Assembly (NCBI GenBank): GCA_021234155.1
Contig: JAJEKV010000001.1
Location: forward strand, 19,237,382-19,301,381
Length of the DNA stretch: 64,000 nucleotides
DNA from: Isoetes taiwanensis
Lineage: Eukaryota > Streptophyta > Lycopodiopsida > Isoetales > Isoetaceae
Reading direction: 5' to 3'
Made by a program: the position numbers and the translations under genes
Shown: positions 10,329 to 20,464 of the stretch, piece by piece
Layout: every line of letters begins with the position of its first letter
Position numbering within the stretch: position 1 is the stretch's first letter
Notes under the pieces: model-generated
Database searches by the model: none
What the model saw: only the letters and a program-made list of their open reading frames with translations
What the model was told of the DNA's origin: nothing

Positions 10329-10370
10329 CCCAAAATTAAGACATAATCCCAATTTAATTGAATGATGGTT
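10329..10370 (-). repeat. Terminal inverted repeat of element A (right end)
   Basis: Reading inward on the minus strand it begins AACCATCATTCAA and continues through TTGGGATTATGTC to TTAATTTTGG. It matches the left end of element C for about 42 nt with a few differences, and the right end of C over about 32 nt. Just inside it (10,262-10,315) CAACAAAGTTACTAAAAAAG is directly repeated with small changes. Confidence 0.8.
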
Positions 10371-12325
10371 TTCATCCAAGAACAAAAATTTTTTATAAGG
10401 GTTTAGAGAGTCATGTGCCTGCCGCTGTGCATGGCTGGCTTATTTGCATGGGTATCCATTCTTGTATAGCAAGCCTACTGCGGCTAGTTCATCACCAGGA
10501 TAAGTTTTTCTCTCAATGAAGGAAATGATCTGTTGAGCATATGCAAAATCATGATTTTTGAACCGAACACTCTATTTCTCAGGAACCGGCAATAGGGCTT
10601 CCTTCTTTCTAATCCCTTGTCTCAAACTCTTCTATTTATGCTCTTCTGCCTTTATCCTTCAGATGTCGGATCTGAATAATATATGGCTACGGTTTCTTCA
10701 GGCGCCTCTACAGATATGTGGAAAAACCGAGGCATATTCTTGAATTTGAGCAATTCCATCAGATTTTGCAACTGTAGATTACAAAGTAATTAATTTCTTA
10801 ATTTCGCCTCATTCCAGTTGACGCCTTGATCCTTTTGCAATCAGATCGCTCGTTATTGTCTTTTTATACCCAAAATGTGTCATATTTTTTCCACGAATTC
10901 ATCCGGGCATTGAAATACGGTCATGTGGGGCACATGCTTATGCCAGCTCAGAAGTTCTCCCGGAAAACTAAAAAACTCAACCCAAAAATCTAACCGGCAT
11001 TTTGTACCCAGCAGGAAAAAAATAGCTACGTGTCAATACGATGTAAGAGCACAGAAGAATCGAATCTTCGTAAAAAAAATTATATACATGTAGATTATAT
11101 TAAACGCATCGAGAATAGCACCTGAAATGCCTCTTATGAGCAATAAAAGCCTTGCAAATATATGACCATGTTGGCAATGCTATTTCGACTAAGAATATTT
11201 GAAACCCATTACAATATGATATTCATCTTGGATTAACATAGATTTTTAGTACAGATTGTGACGTGGGTTCCTAGAGGTTAACATGCATATACTCAATTGA
11301 TACTACCTTTTCCATAGGATGATTTCTACACTAATTGAAGGCCTATATAAAGACAATCTTCTACTTATATGTTGCAACATCGGGCATGCATTACCAAAAT
11401 TTTTGAACACCATAAAATCTTATTACAACTATTTTAGACTAACACAGACTCAAGATTAATACAAACCCCGTCTTATGCCTGGCAACACCGAAAGCACACC
11501 TTTACTAGTGGTCCTCTGAAATTATTCTCATTTGTACATCAATGCAGTTACTTAGGAGACCTGGAGATGAGTTTGAACATATAGTGGTAGGATATAACAA
11601 AGCTCATGGTCACAAATATTTAACATAATGAAAACAAGGTCACCACCTTGTCCTAGATGAAAATTGAAATAAGGCACACCGAGCAACACTAAAAATTAAT
11701 ATCTCTTCCAATGAAAAACGAGGAATACAACGCCTTGCAACCACATCAGAGGGCATCATCACCTACCGGATGAATGTCTATCTCTAAACCAGCACTCAGG
11801 ACAACAGATGATGACAACGCTAATGAAATTATACAACCATGATCACAAAACGAGCAATCCAATGACAATCGAAAAGGCATATGCTTTTGATGACAAGCTT
11901 GCCATAGAATTGTTTGGAAATATTGATTTCTTTCCAGACCCGCCATATGATGACATTTAATACCCTTATAAACTTCAAATAAAACCTACGATAAAGATAT
12001 ATTGCCTAACGTGCAATAAGAATAACAAGAAATACATAGGGCAAACAACAACCTTGTCAACTAGGTACAAACAACACAAATCAAAACCAAATCTCAAAAT
12101 GGCTATCCAATCACCTTGCCCTAATTTTCCCCCGCCTTTATTTTCTATAGCCTTTGGCATCCTTTTTGCTAGTTTTTTTTTTTCAAACAAAAAAATAACA
12201 TCTCCCATAACACACCCAAAACATCTCCCATAATTGGCTATCTTAACAATTGTCATGGGTATGCATTGAATTAAGGGTACAATCCCAATTGTTCTTGCAA
12301 ATCCTCATTCTTTCTAGCTAATTAA
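10371..12325. other. Spacer between elements A and B; no genes recognised
   Basis: All open frames are under 95 codons and none resembles a known family. The ORF at 11,975-12,256 on the minus strand has hydrophobic runs but no context. I see no repeats of note. Confidence 0.5.
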
Positions 12326-12348
12326 CAAGATTGCGAATTAAACGGGAG
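12326..12348 (+). repeat. Terminal inverted repeat of element B (left)
   Basis: CAAGATTGCGAATTAAACGG plus GAG, preceded by TTAA. It pairs with 20,438-20,460 in inverse orientation with five mismatches in 23 positions. Confidence 0.75.
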
Positions 12349-12705
12349 CAAATCATCGAAACGAGAGCAAAAGGAATATTCCTCAAAGATTCCCCTTTTT
12401 TTTACAAAAAAGGGGATAAAACGAGGTTAAAAAAAAAAAGGATGCATGAAATTCTATTTTGACCCCCCTCCCCCCCAAATGACTAATTTTTTTGTGCAAC
12501 GAAAGAATTGACTTTTTTAAAGTGTCACTTTTCTTAGCAAATAGAATGTTCTTGAAGTATGTTTTCAGAGAGAAACACTAATTTCAGAGGATAAAATATT
12601 TAACAAAAAAATTAAGTAAGTCTGTAACTGAAACTGTAGTATTCTCAAAATTTGAAGATAGAATCTTCATATTCACATGCAAAATTTACAGTCTTTTTCT
12701 AAGAC

Positions 12706-15700
12706 TCAGTTATGTACAAAAGTGTGAGGAGTGATGAGAGAGGGATCCAGGATGTCATCATATTCATTTATGCCATCCTCATCACCTTCACTTCTTTCAC
12801 TGTCACTCGAGGAAGTGCTTGAGTTATCTTCCTCATCATCACTATCAACAGATGGTGAAGCATTGCCACCACCACTCCCTTCTTCATCCTCTTCTTCGTA
12901 ATTACAAGCTTTTTTAAGCAAATTGATAGTCCTCTGGCGTAGACGATTGTCAGATTTCAATTTAAAATCATAGCACAATATAGTCACGTCATTAAGATTC
13001 AGCTCATCCCTACAACCCATCTTCTTGGACTTTCTCCCTTTTCCTTGGCTTCTCATTTCTAACTCATATCTACCTTCAAAAGCATTTTCTGAGCGTGTTG
13101 CAAGCCAATGAATCTTGAGTTTAGTGACTAAGCCTTCCTCTTTGACTGTGTCAAGCACTTTTTCTATCCAGAAAGGTCGACCTTTGTCATCCTCCTCAGT
13201 TGGAAGAGCAATCAGCATACCTTTGGTAATTTCTGTGATATTACCATGAGGCTCATTCCTGCGTCTTGGTCCGAGGTACATGACTCGATCCTCGTCTTCT
13301 TCTACTGCAGGTGCTAATGTAGCATTGCTTGGACCTGCTTGGTGCTGGGGTTGATGGAAGGTGTTAGGCATTGAAATGATTCTTGCAACTGTCTTAGAGC
13401 TATATTTTGTACAATAATTTTCTGTTCGAGAAAGAAATTACTCCACCACATCCGATCTTCTTCTAAGAAGTACTTAAAGCCTGAGGAAATTCCATTTTCA
13501 ATGGCTTTTAAGGATGACACTGGGGTACTTTTCTTCTGCTTGGACTCCTTAGGATTTTTGAGAGGAAGTTGCTCAGCACGTTCTATGAATGAAGTGTCTG
13601 GAATATATTTAAGGAAGCGTAATCCCTCTGGTGGACTCCAGTCCTTAGTTGTGGTATTCTTCTACCCCTGTAAGAAGCTTTGACAATCCTTCAAGTAGAA
13701 CTTGATGTGATGTTGAAAGGTGAGATTGAACTTGTTCACAGCTTGTTCTCTGTCTGAACGTTGAGAGAAAACAAACTCTCTGAAATCAGCAGTCTCTTTA
13801 AGAAGATCGATCACTGGAGTGGGAGTGTAAGAATCTTCAATAATTCGAACTAAAGTAGGAACAGAAAAAGCCTTCTTCCTTCTAAGGCGCACAGAAAATC
13901 TTCGAACATTTGGTCAATCTGATCACGAGTGTGGCCTACAAGTAAGAAACCGAGCTTCACTTTTCTAAAAATCCCTAGCTCCACTAACATGGCACAGTAC
14001 GCAAAGAGTGTTTGATTCTTGTTCTCCCTTGTAGTATTGTCAAGTTGCAGGTAAAGCACTGGTGGTAATTGCTGTTGCTCGCACAGGACCTTGTTAAGAA
14101 TTGTAATTGTGAGGTTCGGGTCACCATGCAAGTTTGGATACGTCAAAAATACTTTGCACTTTAGACTTCCTTTGAAGACCATAGCTCCTACAAGGTGGAC
14201 CTTAACAAAACATTCCTCTGGCACATCTTTAGGAATGTTCAAGAAATGCGGTAGAGTAGTTTTTTTTTGGTCCATTCCATCAATCACAACAGACATATAT
14301 TGCAGTGGACGTTCAAGAGCTTTTTTTCTGTGCTTGGCAAGCTTTCTTCTCTCTGCTGCTTGGTGTTCACGATGTCTGGCAAGGTTCTGTTGCACAATAT
14401 CTGTAGAAGAAATCAGGTCAAAGCATTTTCTTTAAAACAAGTGAGAGATTGGAGAACATGAGCTTACTTCTTTCGACCTCTGTCTTTGCAGTTTCTCGTT
14501 GACTCTTTAATTCTGCACACCTTGAGCAAACAGACATTCTATGTCTCCTGGGAATTTTCACAAGACCGAATTCACTTTTCCACAGTCTGGTGAAGTGTGA
14601 GTAAGGGATGTGCTGAAACCGAGTGCAAGTCTCTTTGTATTCATTAAAAACATCTTTTTTGGTGATGTTATCTGTCAAATGATACATGTTGCTGTTAGGC
14701 AGCTTCTCACATGTTTCTCTAAAATATTTCTCCATCCATGACACAGCAGCAAGGGCATGCATGGTTACAACTCTTCTTGGTCCACAATGATCATCAATTG
14801 CTGGATTTTTGTCCAGTCTTTTGTGTATTCTGGTGGACCCTAAACGGTGGACAACCATAAAGCATTTCTGGCAAACTTCTTCACGGTTAATGTAGTGCAA
14901 GAAGGTGATGCGGTCTGGTCTTACATGATAGGCCAAGTAGGCATTCTGGTCAGCCAATGTCATTGAACTGTAGTTGTCTCTAATTGCTCGTAATTTAGAC
15001 ATGTTAAATTTGTTGATACAACCCAATGAGCAGCATTTAGTTCTTAAAAGTCTTCTCATTTTATGCTCGTCCATAAGGTTTCTTCTTCTTACGGAGGAGC
15101 ATGCTCTCAAACCATAATCCACCTTGAATTTCTTGGTGGACTGGCTGGAGAATGTGTAATCTCGTTGCACCTCTCTGGTGTCTTCATCTTCTGAAGAGAG
15201 TTCTACTCTGGGGGTGACCTCCTCTACCCTTAGTGGTGTGCTTGTAGAGGAGAACAAACCACGTGAAGCTGTACCCGGATAAGGCGGAGGTACAGTGTTG
15301 AATGAAGGATATGGGCCACCATATGAAGTGCCAGCGAATGTTGTTGCAGCTTCTTCACAAGGAGTTCGTTCGAACATGTCTCTTACAGCCAACTGAAATT
15401 CTACAAACCCATGTGTCACGGTTGTGTGAAGAGGAGTAGATGCTGCAAGGTCGTCTTCATTTGTAGTGAAATCGTGGTGGGAGAAGCGATGGAGAATCTC
15501 GCGGTCTTCGGAACCTGCTGTATTCCTTGTTTGTGTAAGTGAAGAAGGAGAAACTACAAATGGCTGAGGTAGTCTGTTCCAAAAAATTTGCTGAGGTCGA
15601 GCCTTTGTAGTGTCGGGGGATGGTACAAATGGTGGTGGAAGATTGCTACATTACAATGTGTGAGGTGAAATTTGTGAAAGGACTTGGAGAGGGTTGGAAA

Positions 15701-15882
15701 GGTGGTGGCAGTCTACTAGTTACTGGACTGGGAGTGTCTTCGAGAAGCAACAAAAACCTTGCCGAGGTAGGAGTTGAAGAAGCATCCCCGCCTTGTGTTC
15801 CCTCTGATGTAGAGGTACTTGGGGAAACAAATGGTGGTGGAAGTTTGTTTACGAAGCGGTTAACCATGTTAAGCAACTGCAA
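12706..15882 (-). CDS. DUF7869-type transposase-like protein of element B
   Basis: I recognise the DUF7869 family, whose conserved acids look like an RNase-H/DDE integrase core. N-terminal part (15,882-15,420): proline-rich, repeated LPPPF(V/Q). Next come a Cys-containing region with CCSLGCINKF, VCQKCFMVVHRLGSTRIHKR and the pair CSRCAELKSQ. A 67-nt GT-AG intron lies at 14,401-14,467. The core has VVIDGMDQKKTTLPHFLNIP (first D), LYLQLDNTTRENKNQ (second D) and LVGHTRDQIDQMFEDF (third motif). Then KFNLTFQHHIKFYL, a F-W-I-E-K-V module like that in element A, and an acidic serine-rich tail (DSDDEEDNSSTSSSDSERSE). Frame changes occur near 15,650, 13,880 and 13,375, and a TAG at 13,662-13,664, so this copy is damaged or carries sequencing indels. 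Likely role: transposition of element B at TTAA. Confidence 0.75.
14401..14467 (-). other. 67-nt intron in the element B DUF7869 gene
   Basis: The donor GTAAGC starts at 14,467 and the acceptor TTCTACAG ends at 14,401. Splicing joins VER with NIVQQNLARHREH in frame. The presence of a spliceosomal intron argues against a bacterial contaminant. Confidence 0.75.
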
Positions 15883-15924
15883 AAAATTGTGGACTTGTCA
15901 GTAACTCAAAAGGCAGTTGGACTA

Positions 15925-16170
15925 AACATATTCGAGAATACAAAAAACTATTCCAGAATACTTTTTGGTGTGCAGCATCCTATTCCAGAATACACTTGTC
16001 CACACTGTTTGGACAAGACGTATTCCACCTCACATAGAAAAACATGACTGACAGTGGCCTACCTTTAAAAAGGAAATTTGAGCGCCTCCGTTGCGTATTC
16101 CGCTTTCAGAGTTTTAGTCGTCAGCCCGAGCGCCTTCCGATCTATATTGCTTTGCTGTATTCCGATTTAC
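15925..16170. repeat. Degenerate B-type palindromes and half sites
   Basis: Diverged copies of the B palindrome occur at about 15,928 (ATATTCGAGAATAC), 15,949 (CTATTCCAGAATAC) and 15,980 (CTATTCCAGAATACACTTG). Half sites GTATTCC follow at 16,019, 16,095 and 16,158. They lie between the two divergent genes. Confidence 0.75.
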
Positions 16171-16252
16171 ATAGCGAAAATAATAAACAGGTAAGCATGT
16201 AAAGTACATAGTACATCCTTCGTGTGCTTGCTGATTTCCTTTTGAAGGCCAA

Positions 16253-16489
16253 AGTGTATTCCGGAATACACTCTGCCCTTCAGTCGAAGAGCAGAGTGTA
16301 TTCCGGAATACACTCTGAGTGTATTCCGGAATACACTCTGCCCTTCAGTCGAAGTGCAAAGTGTATTCCGAAATACACTCTGCCCTTCGACTGAAGTGCA
16401 AAACACTTTGCCCTTTGACTGAAGGGCAAAGTGTATTCTGGAATACACTTTGCCTTCTTGTGTGAGCAAAGTGTATTCCGGAATACACT
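16253..16489. repeat. B-type palindrome array between the divergent genes
   Basis: Six copies of the 20-bp palindrome AGTGTATTCCGGAATACACT or close variants begin at 16,253, 16,295, 16,318, 16,360 (one change), 16,430 (one change) and 16,470, with a half site near 16,400. Between them CTGCCCTTCAGTCGAAG and its complement alternate, so larger inverted repeats also form. The copy at 16,292-16,317 is a perfect 26-bp palindrome. The array occupies the shared promoter region of the two element B genes. Confidence 0.95.
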
Positions 16490-16776
16490 TTGCCTGTCTC
16501 ATTGAAAACGCTTGTTGTTTTTAGCTTAAGCATACCACATTCTAGCTTAAACAGACCACTTTTTAGTCCAATTAGGGCACGAAAAATGGGGTTTGAGCGA
16601 TAATATTTTTGCTTTTTTTCCTGTTTTTTGGTGGCCTTTAGGGCGCAAGATTAGCAAATTTTATTCTGGAATACAGTTTTTGTCCCATTTCATGTCTTAA
16701 CAGTGCTGTGCCAAACGTTTCAGTGGCAGGCAAGAAGTAAGCAAGAGAGCATAAAAAAAAGCTCTGGCCACACCCA
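16490..16776. promoter_or_regulatory. Upstream region of the element B ParB-methylase gene
   Basis: It is AT-rich and holds one more diverged palindrome copy (TTATTCTGGAATACAG at about 16,661). I infer that promoter elements lie here only because the coding region starts at 16,777. I see no certain TATA box. Confidence 0.35.
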
Positions 16777-19700
16777 ATGAAGCAGACTGCTGACACGGAC
16801 GAGCCTGCGATTTACGAAAATTTTCAAACGCAGTGGTTCGTAACCAGGGGTGCGGGCGAAAAATACAGCATTCTCACATTCTTACACGTTTGCAAGAGCG
16901 CTGGCAATAAACGGTACGCGGAATCCGAGTTCCTCAACCTCGGGACAATAAAAGATGTCTCCGAGGTTGCCGGACAAGGAGGTCAGGTGGGGAGGATATC
17001 GTTCAAGACCTCCCAGGGCTACATCGTTGTAGACATTGCAACCTTTAGAATTGTCAGCGTGCAACCACCGGCGCTGTACAAATTCATTTCACATTACCGG
17101 ACAAAATGTAGCCTGGCTTCAATTATTAGACAGGTTTGTTCTAGTACGAGCGAGGACTTTCCTGTCAGTGAGTCTGAGAAAGAAGAAGAAGGTGGAAAAT
17201 CACCACCTTCCCCAAGCACTTCTGGGAGGGAATGAGATGAAAGACGGAAGAAGAAGTAGAGGAAGAGGCCCCAGAGCAGCCAAAGAAACTTAGCAGGCCA
17301 AGAGACACCATAGCCGCTAAGGAGCCAAAGAAGCGGAAAGTACATCAGCTTGAAATTGTAGAGCTCCCCGAGAAAAGCACAAAGAAAAGAAAGGGCAAAG
17401 GAAAAGCACCCGGGGTAGCAATTAAAGAAAAGAAAGTTGATAAGACCTCCGAAAGAATGGAGGTAATAAATAGAGATAAATTTGTACAAGGGGTGATCTA
17501 TCTTCCTGTGACTTGCATGAGGCTGCCCCCGAAGAATGAAGCTGGTGAAAGGCCACTTCAGGTTCGAAAGATTTATGCCGACCACTTAAGGAACCTGAAG
17601 GACAGAATCAGGAGCAATCCAAATGCTCATGTGGCCCCAATAGTTGTCCTTGTTGACAGGGATCAATGCACATCCCCCCAGAACTATGACAGAGAAAATG
17701 CAGACACATACACTCACTACGTCCTGGGAGGAAACCATAGCTTCAAGGCAAGAAGGCAGCTGTACAAAGAGAAGAAAAACCCCAGGTACCTCTCCGTCCT
17801 GTGCGCCGTTTACTGTGGTCTTACCGATGAAGAAGCGAAAATCATTGCCAACACCCACAATGCTGACAACGAGTACAAGCTAAAGATGAGCTTCGTCGAC
17901 AAGATTCGCTTTATGCACAGGGAGTATATTATATTTAAAGAAAAATATGGAGAAGATTTAAAGAAACCAGCATACTCTTTAGAACTGAAGGAAGCGTGCG
18001 TTGTGGAGTGCTGCCTCAAGTATGATGAGGCTAATAAACGGCAGTCTCTCATACCACATGACAACTGGTTTCAACTAGCCTTCAGAGACGGCAGAGTAAG
18101 TTTTTTTTGTATTCTGGAATAACCTTATAGCCCTTCCACTGACCTCGTTCTTTTCTGTGCAGATATGGGACCTCCAAAACGAAATTTGTACCATGTTCGA
18201 GAGAGGTGAATTGAAAAGTAAAGGAAAGGTCGCCGAAAAAAAGAAAGGTTCTGACGTCCCTAAGAAAGAAATGGCGATAATTGTTTGAGAGAAATGCAGG
18301 GCTTCAATGACATGGACTTACTCAAAGGCTCTGCGAGAAGGTCATAGATAAAGAATTTACTCTTGAAGAAATGTCAAGGAGCTGCACAAGTAAAGCACGA
18401 TGAGAACATTTGTTTGACTTTTTTCTTTGGTAGTACTGGCGTATTCGAATATACATGGGCTCAAACATGTTGGCCAAAGTGTATTCGGAATCTGATTTAA
18501 CCGGCGTGTAAGCCAAAGTGTATTCCGGAATACACTTTGTTTGTTGTAAAAAACTTACTGCCTATTGTAAAATGATCCCGTTGTTCCTACTAATATTTTC
18601 TTCTTACTAATGTTGCTCTATTGTACAACCAAAAAAACATCATCACATGTCAAACATGCTTGATGGAACAGTTAAACATTGACAGCTGGGAAAGGTGTAA
18701 AGAACTTTACCCCATCGCGACCTCGGACGAAAGGATTATTCAATACGCTCCAAATTTTGAAGGCTGGGTATGTTGTGTAGTTTTCTACTTTTTCTTTTTT
18801 CTTGTTACAAAGACAAACTGTTTTGCAGAGCAAAAAGAAAAACAAGGACCTGTCAGAGAGCTTTATGCATCTGGTCAGGACAGCGCGAGAGGAGAGGACG
18901 CTGGCAGACAGGCGTGTTTTGGATAATGAACCCTCCGAGTACGAACGGTTTACTATGTTCGATCAAAATAACCTGTTCTGTATAGTACACAGTGATTGCA
19001 CCAAATTAGCCGAAACAATAAAGCCCCAAGATTTTACCTTGGTAATAGCTGACCTTCGTTACGGTTTTAAGCTCAAAGACAACCGCTACGACGACCAGCC
19101 ATTTAAAAACTCTGAGTTTAACGCCTCCGTCGACGGTATTAAGCAAATTACCACGGCAAAACATTGGAGGCTGGTTGTATTTCACTCAAGCATGCAATCC
19201 GGCCTTGTGGAAGCCAGTTTCAAGAATCATTTTGGTTCCCCTACGCAAGCTGGTTATGAAAATCTGGTTTGGTAAGCTCTTATTCTGTAATACATATGTG
19301 CTTTTGTTTTCTTTACGTTCTTTTTCATTTAGTTACAACTGTTAGTTTCAATTAGTTAGTTAGGAGTTTCTATTCTGGAATACGTTTATTTCGGCTGTAC
19401 TGAAATCCTTTTTTATTTTTTTGTTCCTTAGATATAAAACAAATATAAATTACCACGGCGGAGGCCCTAGACTGTTAAGTAAGGTCGAATATCTCCATGT
19501 CGCTTATTGGAGTTTCGATGGCAAACATACAATGGAACACTTCAACACAGCGGCGTGGCCAGAACTTCTCAAACGTGTTGGAGTCTCTAGCAGTGTTGCA
19601 GAAGCTGCAGGACCCTAGTGCACAAGGAAGAATAGTGAATCACTATCAGAAGCCACAGAAGTTGATTAACCATCTTCTGGACATGTTCTCACGTCCAGGA

Positions 19701-20108
19701 GATTGGGTGCTCGACGCATTTTCTGGCTCTGGTACAACTATTGCTTGTGCACTTAAGAAGGGCCGTAATTGTGTAGCTGTTGATATTGACAAGGAGGCTG
19801 TAAACTTCATCAAGATGAGACTTTCTGCCTTACCAAATCTACCAGATGAGAATTAAGAGTTGGGGGCAAAGTCTAATTCTGATTTTGCTAAGATGACATC
19901 TTCCGAGATACAGCCTCCTTTTACAAGCTCCTTGGAAGACGAAGCTACGTTTGCAGAGCTGAAAGAAGTTGCTCTAGCTACAATACCGGAACAGGATCCT
20001 ACTACCAACACGGAGAAGCCTAAATCACCAGAGAAAGGTGAAAAGGTAGAATCTGAACAAGCAGAGACCAGCAAGAAAAATGAAGAAGATTTTAATCTAG
20101 ATCTCTGA
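16777..20108 (+). CDS. ParB-like domain fused to a bacterial-type DNA methyltransferase-like domain, element B
   Basis: N-terminal domain (16,777-17,235) contains QTQWFVTRGAGEKYS; its function is unknown. A charged linker in another frame carries PKKRKV, a classical nuclear localisation signal. The ParB-like domain (17,457-18,095) has IYLPVTCMRLPP, VRKIYADHLRNLKDRI and the loop LGGNHSFKARRQL. Introns lie at 18,096-18,162, about 18,390-18,671, 18,768-18,828 and 19,272-19,431. The methylase half has DFTLVIADLRYGF where D-P-P-Y is expected, then HVAYWSFDGKHTMEHFN, KPQKLINHLLDMF and the SAM site WVLDAFSGSGTTIACAL, CVAVDIDKEAVNFIKMRL. This is the beta-class motif order. An acidic tail continues in frame after a TAA at 19,854. 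Frame changes near 17,235, 18,286, 18,330 and 19,560 show damage or sequencing indels. The catalytic motif is altered, so activity is doubtful; element-DNA binding is a reasonable inference. Confidence 0.75.
18390..18671 (+). other. Intron of the element B methylase gene with a perfect palindrome
   Basis: The coding similarity stops near 18,389 (before GTAAAG) and resumes at about 18,672 with LNIDSWERCKELYPI. Inside are a perfect copy of the B palindrome (18,517-18,536; 26 bp palindromic at 18,514-18,539) and two degenerate ones (18,431-18,450 and 18,479-18,490). Splice phases do not match perfectly, so the exact ends are uncertain. Confidence 0.5.
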
Positions 20109-20437
20109 CGGATCATATGTTGTGGCTATTGATTGACATTTATTATTTATTGCCATTATTGATGTAACACAAAAACAGTTATAAAATTATTATTATTATG
20201 TTTACTAAATTTGTGCTTTTTGTACATCCACCTATATAAAATTACGTATTCATGTCTCAATTTTGCTATTTTCACATGCTTCACTCCAAAATACCAAAGT
20301 CGTGTCCAAAAAATACGGCAAAAATAGGCCAAAAAAAAGCTGATACTCCTGAAACTTTAAACCTCTCTTAAAAAAGCCTAATTTTTAAAGTGACGTGTTT
20401 TTTCTAAAGGAATCTTTGAAACGGGAGTGCTGCAACA

Positions 20438-20460
20438 CTCCCCTTTAATTTGCAACAGTG
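20438..20460 (-). repeat. Terminal inverted repeat of element B (right)
   Basis: Read inward: CACTGTTGCAAATTAAAGGG plus GAG, followed outside by TTAATTAG. The left end is preceded by CTAATTAA, so the flanks are also complementary beyond TTAA. Confidence 0.75.
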
Positions 20461-20464
20461 TTAA

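Larger units (their letters stand above)
1..10370. mobile_element. Element A: TTAA-type DNA transposon with DUF7869 gene and ParB-methylase gene (left end off window)
   Basis: The right end is at 10,370. There the sequence reads inward as AACCATCATTCAA, AATTGGGATTATGTC and TTAATTTTGG, matching about 42 nt of the left end of element C (32,675). The base quartet just outside is TTCA, one change from the TTAA that flanks elements B and C on both sides. I find no copy of AACCATCATTCAA between 1 and 6,800, so the left end is probably outside the window. Contents from left to right are: a ParB-methylase gene on the minus strand, palindromes in its intron, more palindromes around a small minus ORF, an ORF with acidic repeats, and a decayed DUF7869 gene on the plus strand. 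The layout mirrors element B. Element membership of the middle part (3.5-6.8 kb) is inferred from the palindromes there. Confidence 0.7.
12326..20460. mobile_element. Element B: complete TTAA-flanked DNA transposon with DUF7869 and ParB-methylase genes
   Basis: The left end (12,326) reads CAAGATTGCGAATTAAACGG then GAG. The right end, read inward on the minus strand from 20,460, reads CACTGTTGCAAATTAAAGGG then GAG. They agree at 18 of 23 positions. TTAA lies directly outside on both sides (12,322-12,325 and 20,461-20,464), as it does around element C. TTAA target duplication is known for the piggyBac and Kolobok superfamilies, but neither transposase type is recognised here. The interior (8,135 bp) holds two divergently transcribed genes and a palindrome array between them. 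Further short inverted similarity (TCAAAGATTCC at 12,384 and its complement at 20,410) supports the same ends. Confidence 0.8.

Noticed and set aside
16253-16489. CRISPR-like array
   Set aside because: The repeats are perfect palindromes with unequal spacing and the intervening sequence is itself repeated, not unique spacers. The context is eukaryotic.
16167-16533. Minus-strand frames with repeated VYSGIHFA-type blocks
   Set aside because: They are translations of the palindrome array.
17094-17585. 163-codon minus-strand frame
   Set aside because: It lies antisense to the ParB-methylase coding sequence, which has clear domain similarity on the plus strand.
16777-20108. Bacterial contamination as explanation of the methylase
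   Set aside because: The gene has GT-AG introns, a nuclear localisation signal and a location inside a TTAA transposon, with a diverged relative 15 kb away.
12326-20460. Assignment of element B to piggyBac or Kolobok
   Set aside because: Only the TTAA duplication agrees. I see no piggyBac D-D-D transposase or Kolobok THAP-type protein; the transposase-like gene is DUF7869.
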